Shown: in pieces, positions 1-7,729 of the stretch
Numbering within the stretch: the stretch's first letter is position 1
Layout of the letters: each line of letters begins with the position of its first letter
NCBI GenBank assembly: GCA_945873105.1
Contig: CAMCBW010000040.1
Span: forward strand, 1-50,575
Reading direction: 5' to 3'
DNA length: 50,575 nucleotides
Origin: Tangfeifania diversioriginum
GTDB taxonomy: Bacteria > Bacteroidota > Bacteroidia > Bacteroidales > Prolixibacteraceae
Notes under the pieces: generated by a model
What the model was told of the DNA's origin: nothing
Database searches by the model: none
The model's input: the letters and a program-made list of their open reading frames with translations, nothing else
Program-made: the position numbers and the translations under genes

Positions 1-1070
1 AGCATTTTGAGGTGGCAGAACAACAATTTGCCCTCTTTGTCATTTCTCAGGTGCATTCCGTTTCCTTCACAATAGCGGTACGAGTCGCAGGTAGCACATT
101 CGTCAATTTTGGTCCACGACCGATCCCTGTATTTCTGGAATCCCTTTTCCCACACGGTCATAAAATCATCCTGGTAGATGTTCCCCTGAACAAAGTTGTC
201 CCTCAGGTCAGGACAGGCTGAAATAGCGCCATCAGCCAGAATGGAGCCAATGTTGATGCCTGCCCGGCAGAAGAAGAAGTTGTCCCTGACCTCTCCCTCA
301 TAGATACCAAGATATCCTTCACAGCTGTAATTCAGATTGATGCGACTCTCTTTCCTGGTTGTGGCAATAAAATCAAACAGCTTTTTGAACTCGGTCGGCG
401 ATAATTGCAAGGCAGGATCGCTCTTTGCCCTGCCAATCGGGAAGATAGTGAAGATGCGCCAATGGGCAACACCCCTGCCAATCAACAACTCTTTCAGTTG
501 TTCCAGCTCTCCCAGATTCCGGGGATTTATGCAGGTTACCACATCATATTTTAAATCCGGAACATTGGGTAAAAGAGCGATGGCATCGACTGCTTTTTGA
601 AAACTCTGTCTGTTGGCCCGAAGCCAGTTGTGGGAAGCTTCCAGTCCGTCGAGACTGATGGTAATGGATCTCAACCCGGCATTGAGCAACGCATTGAAGC
701 GGGCTTGACTCAGCAAATATCCGTTGGTGACCATTCCCCATGGAAAGCCTCTTTTGTAGAGCTCATGGCCGCACTCTTCCAGGTCCTTGCGCAGCAAAGG
801 CTCACCTCCGGTAACCACGATGGTGGTGTGGTTGGGTTGAACATGTGGGGCAATTGTGTCAATCGCATTCAGAAAATCTGCCAAAGGCATATCCTTCACC
901 GCAGACTCTTTTTTACAGTCACTGCCACAGTGGAGGCAAGTCAAGTTGCATCTCAGGGTACATTCCCAGAAAAGATAGGATAGCTCGTGTATTCTGGTGG
1001 TGTTTTTCCTGTATACCCTGAAGAGTTCCAGCGCGATGCTTTTTTTGAAGGGGATCTTCGGAATGGTCAC
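1..1070 (-). CDS. radical SAM/SPASM protein of the rSAM/lipoprotein system (3' end outside window)
   Basis: The minus-strand frame stays open from a GTG at 1070 to the window edge, about 356 residues. The motif CNLTCLHC near residues 40-47 is a canonical CxxxCxxC radical SAM cluster site, followed by TGGEPLLR. The C-terminal half has a SPASM-like cysteine pattern (CRAG, ACPD, CATCDSYRYCEG, then another C), which would hold auxiliary Fe-S clusters. The GTG shares four bases (GTGA) with the stop codon of the upstream lipoprotein gene, so the two are probably translationally coupled. The next in-frame ATG lies beyond the cysteine motif and is too late to be the start. The pairing fits the Bacteroidetes rSAM/lipoprotein families (TIGR04133 with TIGR04134), recalled from memory. 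The reaction is unknown; modification of the partner lipoprotein is an inference. Confidence 0.85.
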   Translation of the reverse strand, partial: MTIPKIPFKKSIALELFRVYRKNTTRIHELSYLFWECTLRCNLTCLHCGSDCKKESAVKDMPLADFLNAIDTIAPHVQPNHTTIVVTGGEPLLRKDLEECGHELYKRGFPWGMVTNGYLLSQARFNALLNAGLRSITISLDGLEASHNWLRANRQSFQKAVDAIALLPNVPDLKYDVVTCINPRNLGELEQLKELLIGRGVAHWRIFTIFPIGRAKSDPALQLSPTEFKKLFDFIATTRKESRINLNYSCEGYLGIYEGEVRDNFFFCRAGINIGSILADGAISACPDLRDNFVQGNIYQDDFMTVWEKGFQKYRDRSWTKIDECATCDSYRYCEGNGMHLRNDKEGKLLFCHLKM

Positions 1071-1522
1071 GGTTTGGGTTTCATTTTTAGGTTCAGGACC
1101 TTCTCTGTCTTCCCGGTGTACCACCCATCACCACCGGTAAATTTGGGATTCGTATAGGTCACCGTTGTATCAAGAGGTTCATAGGTTCCGTTCATTGCTC
1201 CGTCTACATCCGTGAGGGATAAATGGAGGTTAGTAACCTGTATATGCGTAATTTTGCATTGATAATTTCCCAGGACATCACTCTTGACAGTATCGGTTAG
1301 GAAGGGGGAGTCGGCATCCCTGGCGATGACCCTGATTCCTCTCAGGCTGGAGTTGTCTTTGGAAGAGGCAATATTTCCCTTGACAATATAGTCGGCATGC
1401 GGAGTGCCATAAGCTGCCACCAATCCACCCCAGGGTCCATTCTTGCATGCACCTGTGAAACCCAACAATGCCATCAGGAATGCGATGAATTTATTTCCTC
1501 CTGTAATTACTTTTTTGCGCAT
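1067..1522 (-). CDS. radical SAM-associated putative lipoprotein
   Basis: A 151-residue protein starting MRKK, with a hydrophobic stretch at about 11-24 ending FTGAC. Cys26 is the likely lipidation site, although the lipobox is atypical because Thr, not Leu, is at -3. The mature part carries YGTPHADYIVKG and then a short beta-rich region resembling a carboxypeptidase-regulatory-like fold. Near the end, DVDGAMNG and FTGGDGWYTG resemble the conserved end of the putative lipoproteins (TIGR04134) found beside the TIGR04133 radical SAM enzyme. It is the upstream gene of the pair and its TGA overlaps the GTG of the enzyme. It may be the substrate or the surface partner of that enzyme; neither role is shown by the sequence. 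The family assignment is from memory. Confidence 0.85.
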   Translation of the reverse strand: MRKKVITGGNKFIAFLMALLGFTGACKNGPWGGLVAAYGTPHADYIVKGNIASSKDNSSLRGIRVIARDADSPFLTDTVKSDVLGNYQCKITHIQVTNLHLSLTDVDGAMNGTYEPLDTTVTYTNPKFTGGDGWYTGKTEKVLNLKMKPKP

Positions 1523-1714
1523 GATTTTAACGAGTACCTTATGATGGTAAGATGGGATCAGACCCAGCTAAGTTGCGTTTCCAAAATAAATAAATCCATC
1601 TCTACCCTTTCTCTTCCGACAACGTCAAGCAATCTAAAACCCTTCCATGGGATTCAACTTCATAAGCAATCCATCCTCTCTCCAACATCACAAAGGGAAA
1701 ATATATCAATGACC

Positions 1715-1745
1715 AATCGAAAATCGAAAATCGAAAATCGAAAAT
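1715..1745. repeat. short tandem repeat, 7-bp unit
   Basis: The unit AATCGAA is repeated a little over four times without change. It lies in the 263-bp gap between the divergent lipoprotein and nitroreductase genes, just upstream of the nitroreductase promoter box. No coding function is seen. Confidence 0.85.
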
Positions 1746-1761
1746 TTCCGTTTATTGCTTT

Positions 1762-1769
1762 TATCTTTG
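1762..1769 (+). promoter_or_regulatory. Bacteroidetes -7 box for the nitroreductase gene
   Basis: TATCTTTG matches the Bacteroidetes sigma-ABfr -7 consensus TAnnTTTG and lies 16 bases before the ATG at 1786. No good TTTG -33 box is visible at the usual distance. A start about seven bases downstream would give a very short leader. Confidence 0.55.
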
Positions 1770-1785
1770 CGTCAAAGTCAAAGTT

Positions 1786-2532
1786 ATGATGGAAACCATA
1801 ATGCAGCATCGCACCATCCGGAAGTACAGGGATACCCCGATTGAGGAGGAGTTGCTGAACAAGATACTGGAGGCAGGTTGCAGGGCCTCCACCACCGGGA
1901 ATATGCAGGTTTACAGCATTGTTGTCAACCGTGAGCCGGAGATGAAGGAACGGTTGTCGGGTTGCCATTTTAACCAGCCCATGGTAAAAAAGGCCCCGGT
2001 GGTGCTTACTTTCTGTGCAGATTTCAACCGATTCAACCAATGGTGCAGACTGAACAACGCTGATCCGGGCTACGATAATTTCCTCTCTTTTTTTACTGCT
2101 GCGATTGATGCGCTGCTGGTGGCCCAAAACGTTTGCCTCGCGGCTGAAAGCGAAGGGCTGGGCATCTGCTACCTGGGAACTACCACCTACCTGGCAGGCA
2201 AAATTATTGAGGTGCTGCAACTGCCCAAAGGCGTCGTTCCGGTAACAACCGTTACGGTAGGATGGCCCGATGAAGATCCGGCGCTGGTCGACAGGTTGCC
2301 GCTGGAGGCGGTCGTTCACAGAGAGACCTACCGGGATTATTCAGCGGACGATATTGCCCGGTTGTATTTTACCAAAGAGCAGCTTCCCGAAAATCTTAAA
2401 TTTGTAGCTGAAAACAACAAAACCTCATTGGCCCAGGTATTTACCGATGTGCGTTACAAAAAGGCCGACAATGAGCTATTTTCCGGAATGCTGCTGGAAG
2501 TGCTGAAACAACAGGGATTCATGAATCAATAA
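1786..2532 (+). CDS. nitroreductase family NAD(P)H:flavin oxidoreductase
   Basis: A 248-residue protein with the nitroreductase fold pattern. The N-terminal HRTIRKYRDTPI segment binds the FMN phosphate, ASTTGNMQ follows, and GLGICYLGTT sits in the second half. The family uses FMN and NAD(P)H to reduce nitroaromatics, quinones or flavins in the cytoplasm, and the length fits the NfsA/FRP branch. Two further ATGs (1789 and 1801) could serve as start; the first is kept because it lies directly behind a promoter box. The next gene begins two bases after the stop, so the two are probably co-transcribed, though no functional link is evident. The physiological substrate cannot be told from sequence. 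Confidence 0.88.
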   Translation: MMETIMQHRTIRKYRDTPIEEELLNKILEAGCRASTTGNMQVYSIVVNREPEMKERLSGCHFNQPMVKKAPVVLTFCADFNRFNQWCRLNNADPGYDNFLSFFTAAIDALLVAQNVCLAAESEGLGICYLGTTTYLAGKIIEVLQLPKGVVPVTTVTVGWPDEDPALVDRLPLEAVVHRETYRDYSADDIARLYFTKEQLPENLKFVAENNKTSLAQVFTDVRYKKADNELFSGMLLEVLKQQGFMNQ

Positions 2533-2534
2533 AA

Positions 2535-3293
2535 ATGGCAGGTAAAAACATTCAATACCGGATTGCCCCAGGTTTCGAAAAGCTGGAAATGTGGGTTAAA
2601 AATCTTCCGGATTTTTTCCCATCCCGCGGTGTTACGGTATTCAAAGACCGAAATGAAGTCAAGGTCTTTGAAGAGCTTGGCCTCCAACTGAATGTCAAAT
2701 CCTTCAGGCTACCCAACCTGGTCAATCGCTTTGCTTATGTCTACCTGAGGGGATCCAAGGCCGCTAGATCGTTCCGGAATGCGGGGAGATTTCTGGAGGC
2801 AGGGGCTGCCACACCTGCGCCGGTTGCCTATGTTGATTGCAGGGTGAACGGACAGTTGGCAGAGAGTTTTTATGTCACCCTGAATTACTTGCATGAATTT
2901 ACATTACGGGAAGTCCTGAACAACAGAGTCGCGGACAAGGAAAATATTCTGAGGCAGTGGGTCCGTTTTACCTGGGAGAAGCTGCACAAAAACGGGATCT
3001 TCCACCAGGATTATTCCCCGGGCAATACATTGATCCAACTGGCTGAAGGCAGGTATAGCTTTGCGGTGGTTGACCTTAACAGGATGAAATTCACCCGGAT
3101 TGGTTTTGAGCTTGGCATACAGAATTTTCGTCAGCTGGATACCGACGAGCAGACCCTGCGGTTGATAGCATCCGAATATGCCCTTCTTTGTGGAGAGCAG
3201 GCAGAAAAGGCCATTGAACTACTTTTGGGTTTTGACCAGCAAAATAAGGCTTTTCGCAGGAGGAAGGGGAATCTTAAGAAGTGGTTTAAATAG
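2535..3293 (+). CDS. lipopolysaccharide kinase (InaA/WaaP/KdkA-like) family protein
   Basis: A 252-residue protein with a small eukaryotic-like kinase fold. The catalytic loop reads HQDYSPGN at residues 157-164 (Asp159 as base, Asn164 for metal), and VVDLNR supplies the metal-binding Asp at 180, in place of DFG. This pattern is that of the Kdo/heptose kinases that phosphorylate the lipopolysaccharide core at the inner membrane (lipopolysaccharide kinase family, PF06293). It follows the nitroreductase by two bases and faces a convergent GT9 glycosyltransferase, so it lies in an envelope-sugar neighbourhood. The acceptor sugar is not determined. A small-molecule kinase role is possible but less likely. 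Confidence 0.82.
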   Translation: MAGKNIQYRIAPGFEKLEMWVKNLPDFFPSRGVTVFKDRNEVKVFEELGLQLNVKSFRLPNLVNRFAYVYLRGSKAARSFRNAGRFLEAGAATPAPVAYVDCRVNGQLAESFYVTLNYLHEFTLREVLNNRVADKENILRQWVRFTWEKLHKNGIFHQDYSPGNTLIQLAEGRYSFAVVDLNRMKFTRIGFELGIQNFRQLDTDEQTLRLIASEYALLCGEQAEKAIELLLGFDQQNKAFRRRKGNLKKWFK

Positions 3294-3390
3294 TGTTGGA
3301 AGCCCGGTAAACCATCAGCTTTACAAAGTGGGAGTAACCCTTCAAACCACATAAACATTTCAAACCATTCATTGACAAAGAATGATTTTG

Positions 3391-4455
3391 TTATTCTTTG
3401 GATTTCGGATTTAACACCCCAAGCAGCACCAATTTTTCGTAGAGATCTTTTGCCTTGATCAGCTCCATACAGCGGGTCGTTGGATAGATGCAGGGTTTTC
3501 CCCCGAAGACCGAGCAGGGACGGCAGGTAAGAATGCCCTCCGGTGGCTGAATATGGTATTCGTCAGGTTGTCCCAGTGCAGAAAAGCCAAATGCCGGATG
3601 GGTACCTCCCCAGACAGAAATGGTCTTCACGCCCGAGAGGGAGGCCAGGTGCATGTTGGAGGAGTCCATGGCAATCATCAGGTCCAGCATCCGGATCATC
3701 GCAATCTCTTCAGAGAGGGTAAACTTCCCTGCCACAAGGTGAACATTTTCGCTGTGTTGTTCGAGCTGTTTCAGCAGCTTTATCTCCTTTTCGCCACCTC
3801 CGAAGAGGAAGAATACGACTTTGTGGTTTTCGTTGATAAGGGTGATCAACTCCTTGAAATTTTCCAGCCCCCAGATTTTTGGTGCATTGTTGGCAAAAGG
3901 GGAGAGTCCGATCTTCAGGGATCCCTTTTCAGGTAATTTACCTACGAAATAGCTTCGCGCACTTTGAAATGCCTCCGTAGAGTAATCGATGTAGGGAGCT
4001 TTCCCAATCTTTGAAGCAATCCCAGCCCTGGCAAATGTGTCGATGTACCTTTTGGTGGAATGGGTCAGCTGGGTGATTTTTTTGGTACGGATCATCCTGT
4101 TTTTGTCACTTCTGCCTTTGTTGATGCTGTACACAGGTACCCCTGTCAGCCTGAACAGGAAGGAGACCACTTGTGTCCGAATAACCGAATGAAGGTCTAC
4201 CACTTTGGCAAAGGGACCCAGTTCCCGCAAATCCTTGTAGAGCAGGTAAAGCCCCTTCAATCCTTTGTGTTTTCCCTCCAGCTTTGGAAAATACAATTTA
4301 ACCCGGGGAATACCGAAGAAAAAAGGTGCAAAAAACGGACGGGTAACCAGTGTAATATGGATTTCCGGATTCATTTCTATCACCTTGCGGATCGCAGGAA
4401 CAGTCAGGGCAACATCGCCCATGGCGGAAAGTCGAAAAACGAGTATTTTCTTCAT
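3391..4455 (-). CDS. glycosyltransferase family 9 (heptosyltransferase-like)
   Basis: A 354-residue protein with the GT-B layout of ADP-heptose:LPS heptosyltransferases. The N-terminal FRLSAMGDVALTVPAI is the family start motif. The C-terminal domain holds GLSPFANN and MDSSNMHLASLSGVK, the nucleotide-sugar site. A late cysteine-containing stretch (CRPCSVFGGKPC) is common in Bacteroidetes members. The enzyme would transfer a heptose or similar sugar to the lipid A core on the cytoplasmic face of the inner membrane. It points toward the LPS-kinase-like gene (convergent, about 100 bp apart) and lies downstream of the DUF6165-like gene on the same strand, separated by a large hairpin. Confidence 0.9.
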   Translation of the reverse strand: MKKILVFRLSAMGDVALTVPAIRKVIEMNPEIHITLVTRPFFAPFFFGIPRVKLYFPKLEGKHKGLKGLYLLYKDLRELGPFAKVVDLHSVIRTQVVSFLFRLTGVPVYSINKGRSDKNRMIRTKKITQLTHSTKRYIDTFARAGIASKIGKAPYIDYSTEAFQSARSYFVGKLPEKGSLKIGLSPFANNAPKIWGLENFKELITLINENHKVVFFLFGGGEKEIKLLKQLEQHSENVHLVAGKFTLSEEIAMIRMLDLMIAMDSSNMHLASLSGVKTISVWGGTHPAFGFSALGQPDEYHIQPPEGILTCRPCSVFGGKPCIYPTTRCMELIKAKDLYEKLVLLGVLNPKSKE

Positions 4456-4459
4456 GAAA

Positions 4460-4561
4460 AGTGCCTAAATTGCCTACAGTGCCTAGAGTGCCTAAAGTTG
4501 GGAGACCAATGAATGCCAAGTACTTTAAATACTTTAGGCACTTTAAGTACTTTAGGCACTT
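4460..4561. repeat. long imperfect inverted repeat built from GTGCCTAAA units
   Basis: Left arm about 4460-4500 and right arm about 4521-4561 are reverse complements at about 32 of 41 positions, with a loop of about 20 bases. Each arm is itself a tandem series of a GTGCCTAAA-like unit. It fills the whole gap between the DUF6165-like gene and the GT9 gene and could fold as a long hairpin in RNA or DNA. It lacks a terminator-type U tract at its end. Confidence 0.8.
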
Positions 4562-4562
4562 C

Positions 4563-4937
4563 TTATTTGTACTCCTCGTAGCTCTTCTCTTCGAACAGCT
4601 TGGAGCCAGTTATTTCATTGATTTTACGTTTCACCTCTGAGCGTTCATCGTTGATAAAGTAGACAGAGCGTGCAGTATTTACAAAATCATCCCCAAAATC
4701 CCTGGCGCGCTCCAGGTCCCTGATATGATCTTCAATCACCCAAAGTCTGGAGTTGATCTCATACAATTGAAGGTACAACGGGTGGGTTTTCTCCATGATA
4801 GAAATCATCGCACGGTTAACCTCTTCGTACTCATTTTTAAGGTTGGCCAGCTTCAGAGGATCGCTAATTTTGTCCAGTTTGATCTCGATGATGGAGAGTT
4901 TGTCGGCAATTTCTCCGTTCGATACTTCTAGCTTCAT
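4563..4937 (-). CDS. DUF6165-like protein
   Basis: A 124-residue, charged, mostly helical protein beginning MKLEVSNGEIADKLSIIEIKLDKI. The opening resembles DUF6165, a small family of unknown function often found near glycosyltransferase genes (recalled from memory). The frame is open upstream to an ATG at 4973, but a TAnnTTTG promoter box lies at 4952-4959 inside that extension, so the start at 4937 is preferred. No signal peptide or membrane segment is seen. The GT9 gene lies downstream on the same strand, which suggests a surface-polysaccharide context. The function is unknown. Confidence 0.78.
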   Translation of the reverse strand: MKLEVSNGEIADKLSIIEIKLDKISDPLKLANLKNEYEEVNRAMISIMEKTHPLYLQLYEINSRLWVIEDHIRDLERARDFGDDFVNTARSVYFINDERSEVKRKINEITGSKLFEEKSYEEYK

Positions 4938-4951
4938 ATTCTGATTTTTTG

Positions 4952-4959
4952 CAAAAGTA
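4952..4959 (-). promoter_or_regulatory. -7 box for the DUF6165-like gene
   Basis: On the minus strand the sequence reads TACTTTTG followed by C, a full match to TAnnTTTG, 14 bases before the ATG at 4937. It decides the start: the longer ORF would place this promoter inside the coding sequence. Confidence 0.6.
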
Positions 4960-4993
4960 GCAATTTTATCCATTGGGCAGGAGGCTCTTCACG

Positions 4994-5755
4994 CTATGGA
5001 TTCCTGAAAACATCGCGTGCAGATCCCTGGGCTGTCGCCAGTATCAGCATATCTCCAATGTTAACATGGGCAGGCCTGGTTATTACAAACAGGATGGTTT
5101 CAGCTATATCAGCAGGGGAGAGGGGAGTTACCCCCTTGTATACATTTTTGGCACGCTCATTGTCTCCCTTGAAGCGGACATTTGAAAACTCCGTATCGAC
5201 CATGCCAGGAGCGATGGTCCCAACTTTGATCCCATAGGGCAGCAGTTCGATCCGCATCGCCTGGGTAATGGCTTCGACGGCATGTTTGGTCCCACAATAG
5301 ACCCCACCCATCGGATAGGACTCCTTGCCTGCCAACGAGGAAATATTGATGATATGGCCCGTTTTGCGCTCTTTCATCCAGGGGACGACCGACCTTGAAA
5401 CGTAAAGCAATCCCTTGATGTTGGTGTCAATCATCCGTTCCCAGTCCTCAATTTCCCCGCTGTCGACACTCTCCAGACCCACGGCAAGCCCTGCGTTGTT
5501 GATGAGCACATCTACTGCTTTCCAATTGGCCGTAAGTGAATGGAGGGACGATTGTACCTGTTCAGCCTTCGTAACGTCAAAGCAGAGCAGCAGACATTTT
5601 GCCTTGTACTTGCTGGAAAGCACATTCTCAAGCTCAACCAGCCGCTTGTTTCTTCTGCCTGTCAGAATAAGATCGAATCCATTGGCAGCCAGCAGGTGGG
5701 CAGTTGCCGCACCTATACCCGATGTTGCACCGGTGATAAGAGCAATTTTTGACAT
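4994..5755 (-). CDS. short-chain dehydrogenase/reductase (YdfG-like)
   Basis: A 253-residue classical SDR. The Rossmann motif TGATSGIG is at residues 8-15, NNAG at 86-89, and the catalytic residues are Ser140, Tyr153 and Lys157 (YCGTK). The arginines in TGRR at 32-35 suggest a preference for NADP(H). The closest recognised group is the YdfG/serine 3-dehydrogenase type that oxidises 3-hydroxy acids, but the substrate is an inference. The gene ends about 20 bp from the longest possible start of the DUF6165-like gene, on the same strand. It is divergent from the AIR-synthase-related gene. Confidence 0.9.
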   Translation of the reverse strand: MSKIALITGATSGIGAATAHLLAANGFDLILTGRRNKRLVELENVLSSKYKAKCLLLCFDVTKAEQVQSSLHSLTANWKAVDVLINNAGLAVGLESVDSGEIEDWERMIDTNIKGLLYVSRSVVPWMKERKTGHIINISSLAGKESYPMGGVYCGTKHAVEAITQAMRIELLPYGIKVGTIAPGMVDTEFSNVRFKGDNERAKNVYKGVTPLSPADIAETILFVITRPAHVNIGDMLILATAQGSARDVFRNP

Positions 5756-5873
5756 AATGAATCAATATTTAGGTAGCTAATATAGAAAAAATGATGTTCA
5801 TTTTCGAAAAATCAGTACAAAAGATTCAATGGTTTTGGTAATCTACGGTTTAGGAATGTTTGGATGAATCAAT

Positions 5874-5881
5874 TATCTTTG
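5874..5881 (+). promoter_or_regulatory. -7 box for the AIR synthase-related/ubiE operon
   Basis: TATCTTTG, a full TAnnTTTG match, ends 19 bases before the ATG at 5901. A weak TTTA at 5849-5852 is at about the right distance to act as the -33 element. Confidence 0.6.
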
Positions 5882-5900
5882 TCGTCAAAACATATCGGTC

Positions 5901-6956
5901 ATGAGCGAAAACAGTCCAAAGTCTTTTACCATTGATCAGATTCCTGAGCCGGATGACCTGCAGAGTGTCATCTATTCGATGCTGGCAATCCCTCATCTCT
6001 CCCCGCTCAATATTTTCAACGAATTTGCAGCCCCGGATCTGGATCCCTCCCAGATGAATAACGACAATACCGATGATTCTGGTATTTTCCAGTTGGACGA
6101 TGAAGAGAAATTTTATTCCCTCACCATCTATGCCGATCACCGCCGTTTGGCCATTGATCCTTATGCTGCGGCTCAAATATTGGTGGCAAAGGCGGTCAGG
6201 CGACTGGTGTGTTACGGTGCAGTACCGGTATCCATCAGTAGTTTTATGAACCATGTGGAGTTCGCCAATCCCATTGCGCAGGAGATGGTGATGGCTGCCC
6301 GGCTTGGACTGGATGCTGCGGCCAAGAGCTTCGGCTTGAAATTTTCCCAGCGAAAATTGCATTATGACTATTCAGGCGACCAGGGATTTGTTCCCCCTAC
6401 CTTGATTATCAGTCTCTTTGGTAAACTTAAAAGCAGGGAACAGCTACTGCTTCCGAAATTCAGGAAAAAGGGTAACAACCTGTTGCTGGTAGGAAAATCC
6501 TTCAACGATATCAATGCTTCAGAATACCTGGATTTTTACCACGAGGTCAAAGAGTGGCCTTTGATGAAATTCAGTCTCTCCACCGAAGGCCGGCTTACGG
6601 AAGTGATGAAAGAGGTGGTTCAAAAAGATCTTGTTATTTCTGCATCTCCGGTAGGTATTGGCGGACTCTTTTTTACACTCCTCCGGAATGCCCTTCCAAA
6701 TGATCTCGGGTTTGACATCACCACCGATGCTGAGATCCGAAGCGATGCCTTTCTGTTTGGCGAATCGATGGGAAGATATGTTGTCTCAGTTTCAAAGGAG
6801 AAGGAGGATGAATTTGTGGACTATCTATTCGACCGGAAGATTCCGGTGATGACCCTGGGACACGTTACCAAAGGAGAGATCCGCATTGATGATCAATCGA
6901 TGGGCTTCGTCGACAAGGGGATGGTAAGTGAAATGTTAGACGACCTGGATGAGTGA
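5901..6956 (+). CDS. AIR synthase-related (PurM/PurL-like fold) protein
   Basis: A 351-residue soluble protein that resembles the AIR synthase-related proteins of Bacteroidetes. It has an N-terminal ATP-binding-type alpha/beta half (around YADHRRLAIDPYAAAQ and AVRRLVCYGAVPVSIS) and a C-terminal half with SPVGIGGLFFTLLRN and DITTDAEIRSDAFLFGESMGRYVVSVS, which recalls the C-terminal domain of PurM and PurL. It is much shorter than real PurL and does not look like canonical PurM, so a direct role in purine synthesis is uncertain. Its stop overlaps the ubiE start by eight bases, implying coupled translation. The link to menaquinone synthesis is unexplained. Confidence 0.78.
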   Translation: MSENSPKSFTIDQIPEPDDLQSVIYSMLAIPHLSPLNIFNEFAAPDLDPSQMNNDNTDDSGIFQLDDEEKFYSLTIYADHRRLAIDPYAAAQILVAKAVRRLVCYGAVPVSISSFMNHVEFANPIAQEMVMAARLGLDAAAKSFGLKFSQRKLHYDYSGDQGFVPPTLIISLFGKLKSREQLLLPKFRKKGNNLLLVGKSFNDINASEYLDFYHEVKEWPLMKFSLSTEGRLTEVMKEVVQKDLVISASPVGIGGLFFTLLRNALPNDLGFDITTDAEIRSDAFLFGESMGRYVVSVSKEKEDEFVDYLFDRKIPVMTLGHVTKGEIRIDDQSMGFVDKGMVSEMLDDLDE

Positions 6957-7683
6957 AATAAAGCCCTACCGGGATTCTGCCGCCGGGAAAAAGGAGCAGA
7001 TAGCGACCATGTTCGACCGGATCGCTCCGAAATATGATTTTCTCAACCATACCCTATCCCTTGGTATCGACAAATACTGGCGACGGAGAGCCATCCGGTT
7101 GATTTCAGCAGAATCTCCCGAAACCATTCTGGATGTCGCGACCGGTACCGGGGATTTTGCCATTGCTGCCCTGAAATCAGGTGCCAAAAGGGTGACAGGG
7201 ATAGACATTTCAAAAGAGATGGTAGCCGCAGGGGTAGCCAAAATTGCCAAACTTGGATTACAGGATCGCATCGTCTTGTTGACAGGCGATTCAGAAAAAA
7301 TTCAGTTTCCGGATGAAAGTTTCGATGTTGCCACTGTTGCCTTTGGCGTCAGAAACTTTGAGCAGCTGGGAAAGGGACTGGATGAACTGTTCAGGGTTAT
7401 AAAAAGTGGGGGTCTTCTTTGTGTCCTTGAGTTCTCCAAACCCCGCAATCCGGTGGTGAGATTTTTTTACAATTTTTACGCCAACCGCGTCATGCCCAGG
7501 ATTGGCAGAATGGTCTCAGGGGATCCAGCTGCCTATACCTACCTGCCGGAGTCGGTGGAAGGATTTCCTGATGGAGAAAAATTCATTACTTTTATGAGGG
7601 ATTCCGGTTTCGGTGAGATCCGTGAATACAGGCTTACTTTTGGAATCGCCACGATATATATTGGGAAAAAGGTTAAAGGCTAA
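6949..7683 (+). CDS. ubiE: demethylmenaquinone methyltransferase
   Basis: A 244-residue class I SAM-dependent methyltransferase. The opening FDRIAPKYDFLNHTLSLGID is the UbiE/MenG signature, DVATGTGDFA at residues 62-71 is the SAM-binding motif I, and FGVRNF lies in the middle. It methylates demethylmenaquinone to menaquinone, the respiratory quinone of this phylum, at the inner membrane. The gene overlaps the preceding AIR-synthase-related gene by eight bases and precedes porT, an order I recall from other Bacteroidetes. The last codons run into a 14-bp tandem repeat. menG is the equivalent name. Confidence 0.95.
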   Translation: MSEIKPYRDSAAGKKEQIATMFDRIAPKYDFLNHTLSLGIDKYWRRRAIRLISAESPETILDVATGTGDFAIAALKSGAKRVTGIDISKEMVAAGVAKIAKLGLQDRIVLLTGDSEKIQFPDESFDVATVAFGVRNFEQLGKGLDELFRVIKSGGLLCVLEFSKPRNPVVRFFYNFYANRVMPRIGRMVSGDPAAYTYLPESVEGFPDGEKFITFMRDSGFGEIREYRLTFGIATIYIGKKVKG

Positions 7684-7723
7684 AGGCTAAAGTATAAAGG
7701 CTAAAGTATAAAGGTTAAAGTAA
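7682..7723. repeat. 14-bp tandem repeat between ubiE and porT
   Basis: Three copies of AAAGGCTAAAGTAT (the third slightly changed) start just before the ubiE stop codon, with a degenerate copy inside the last ubiE codons. It occupies the whole ubiE-porT gap. Confidence 0.8.
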
Positions 7724-7729
7724 AAGGGG

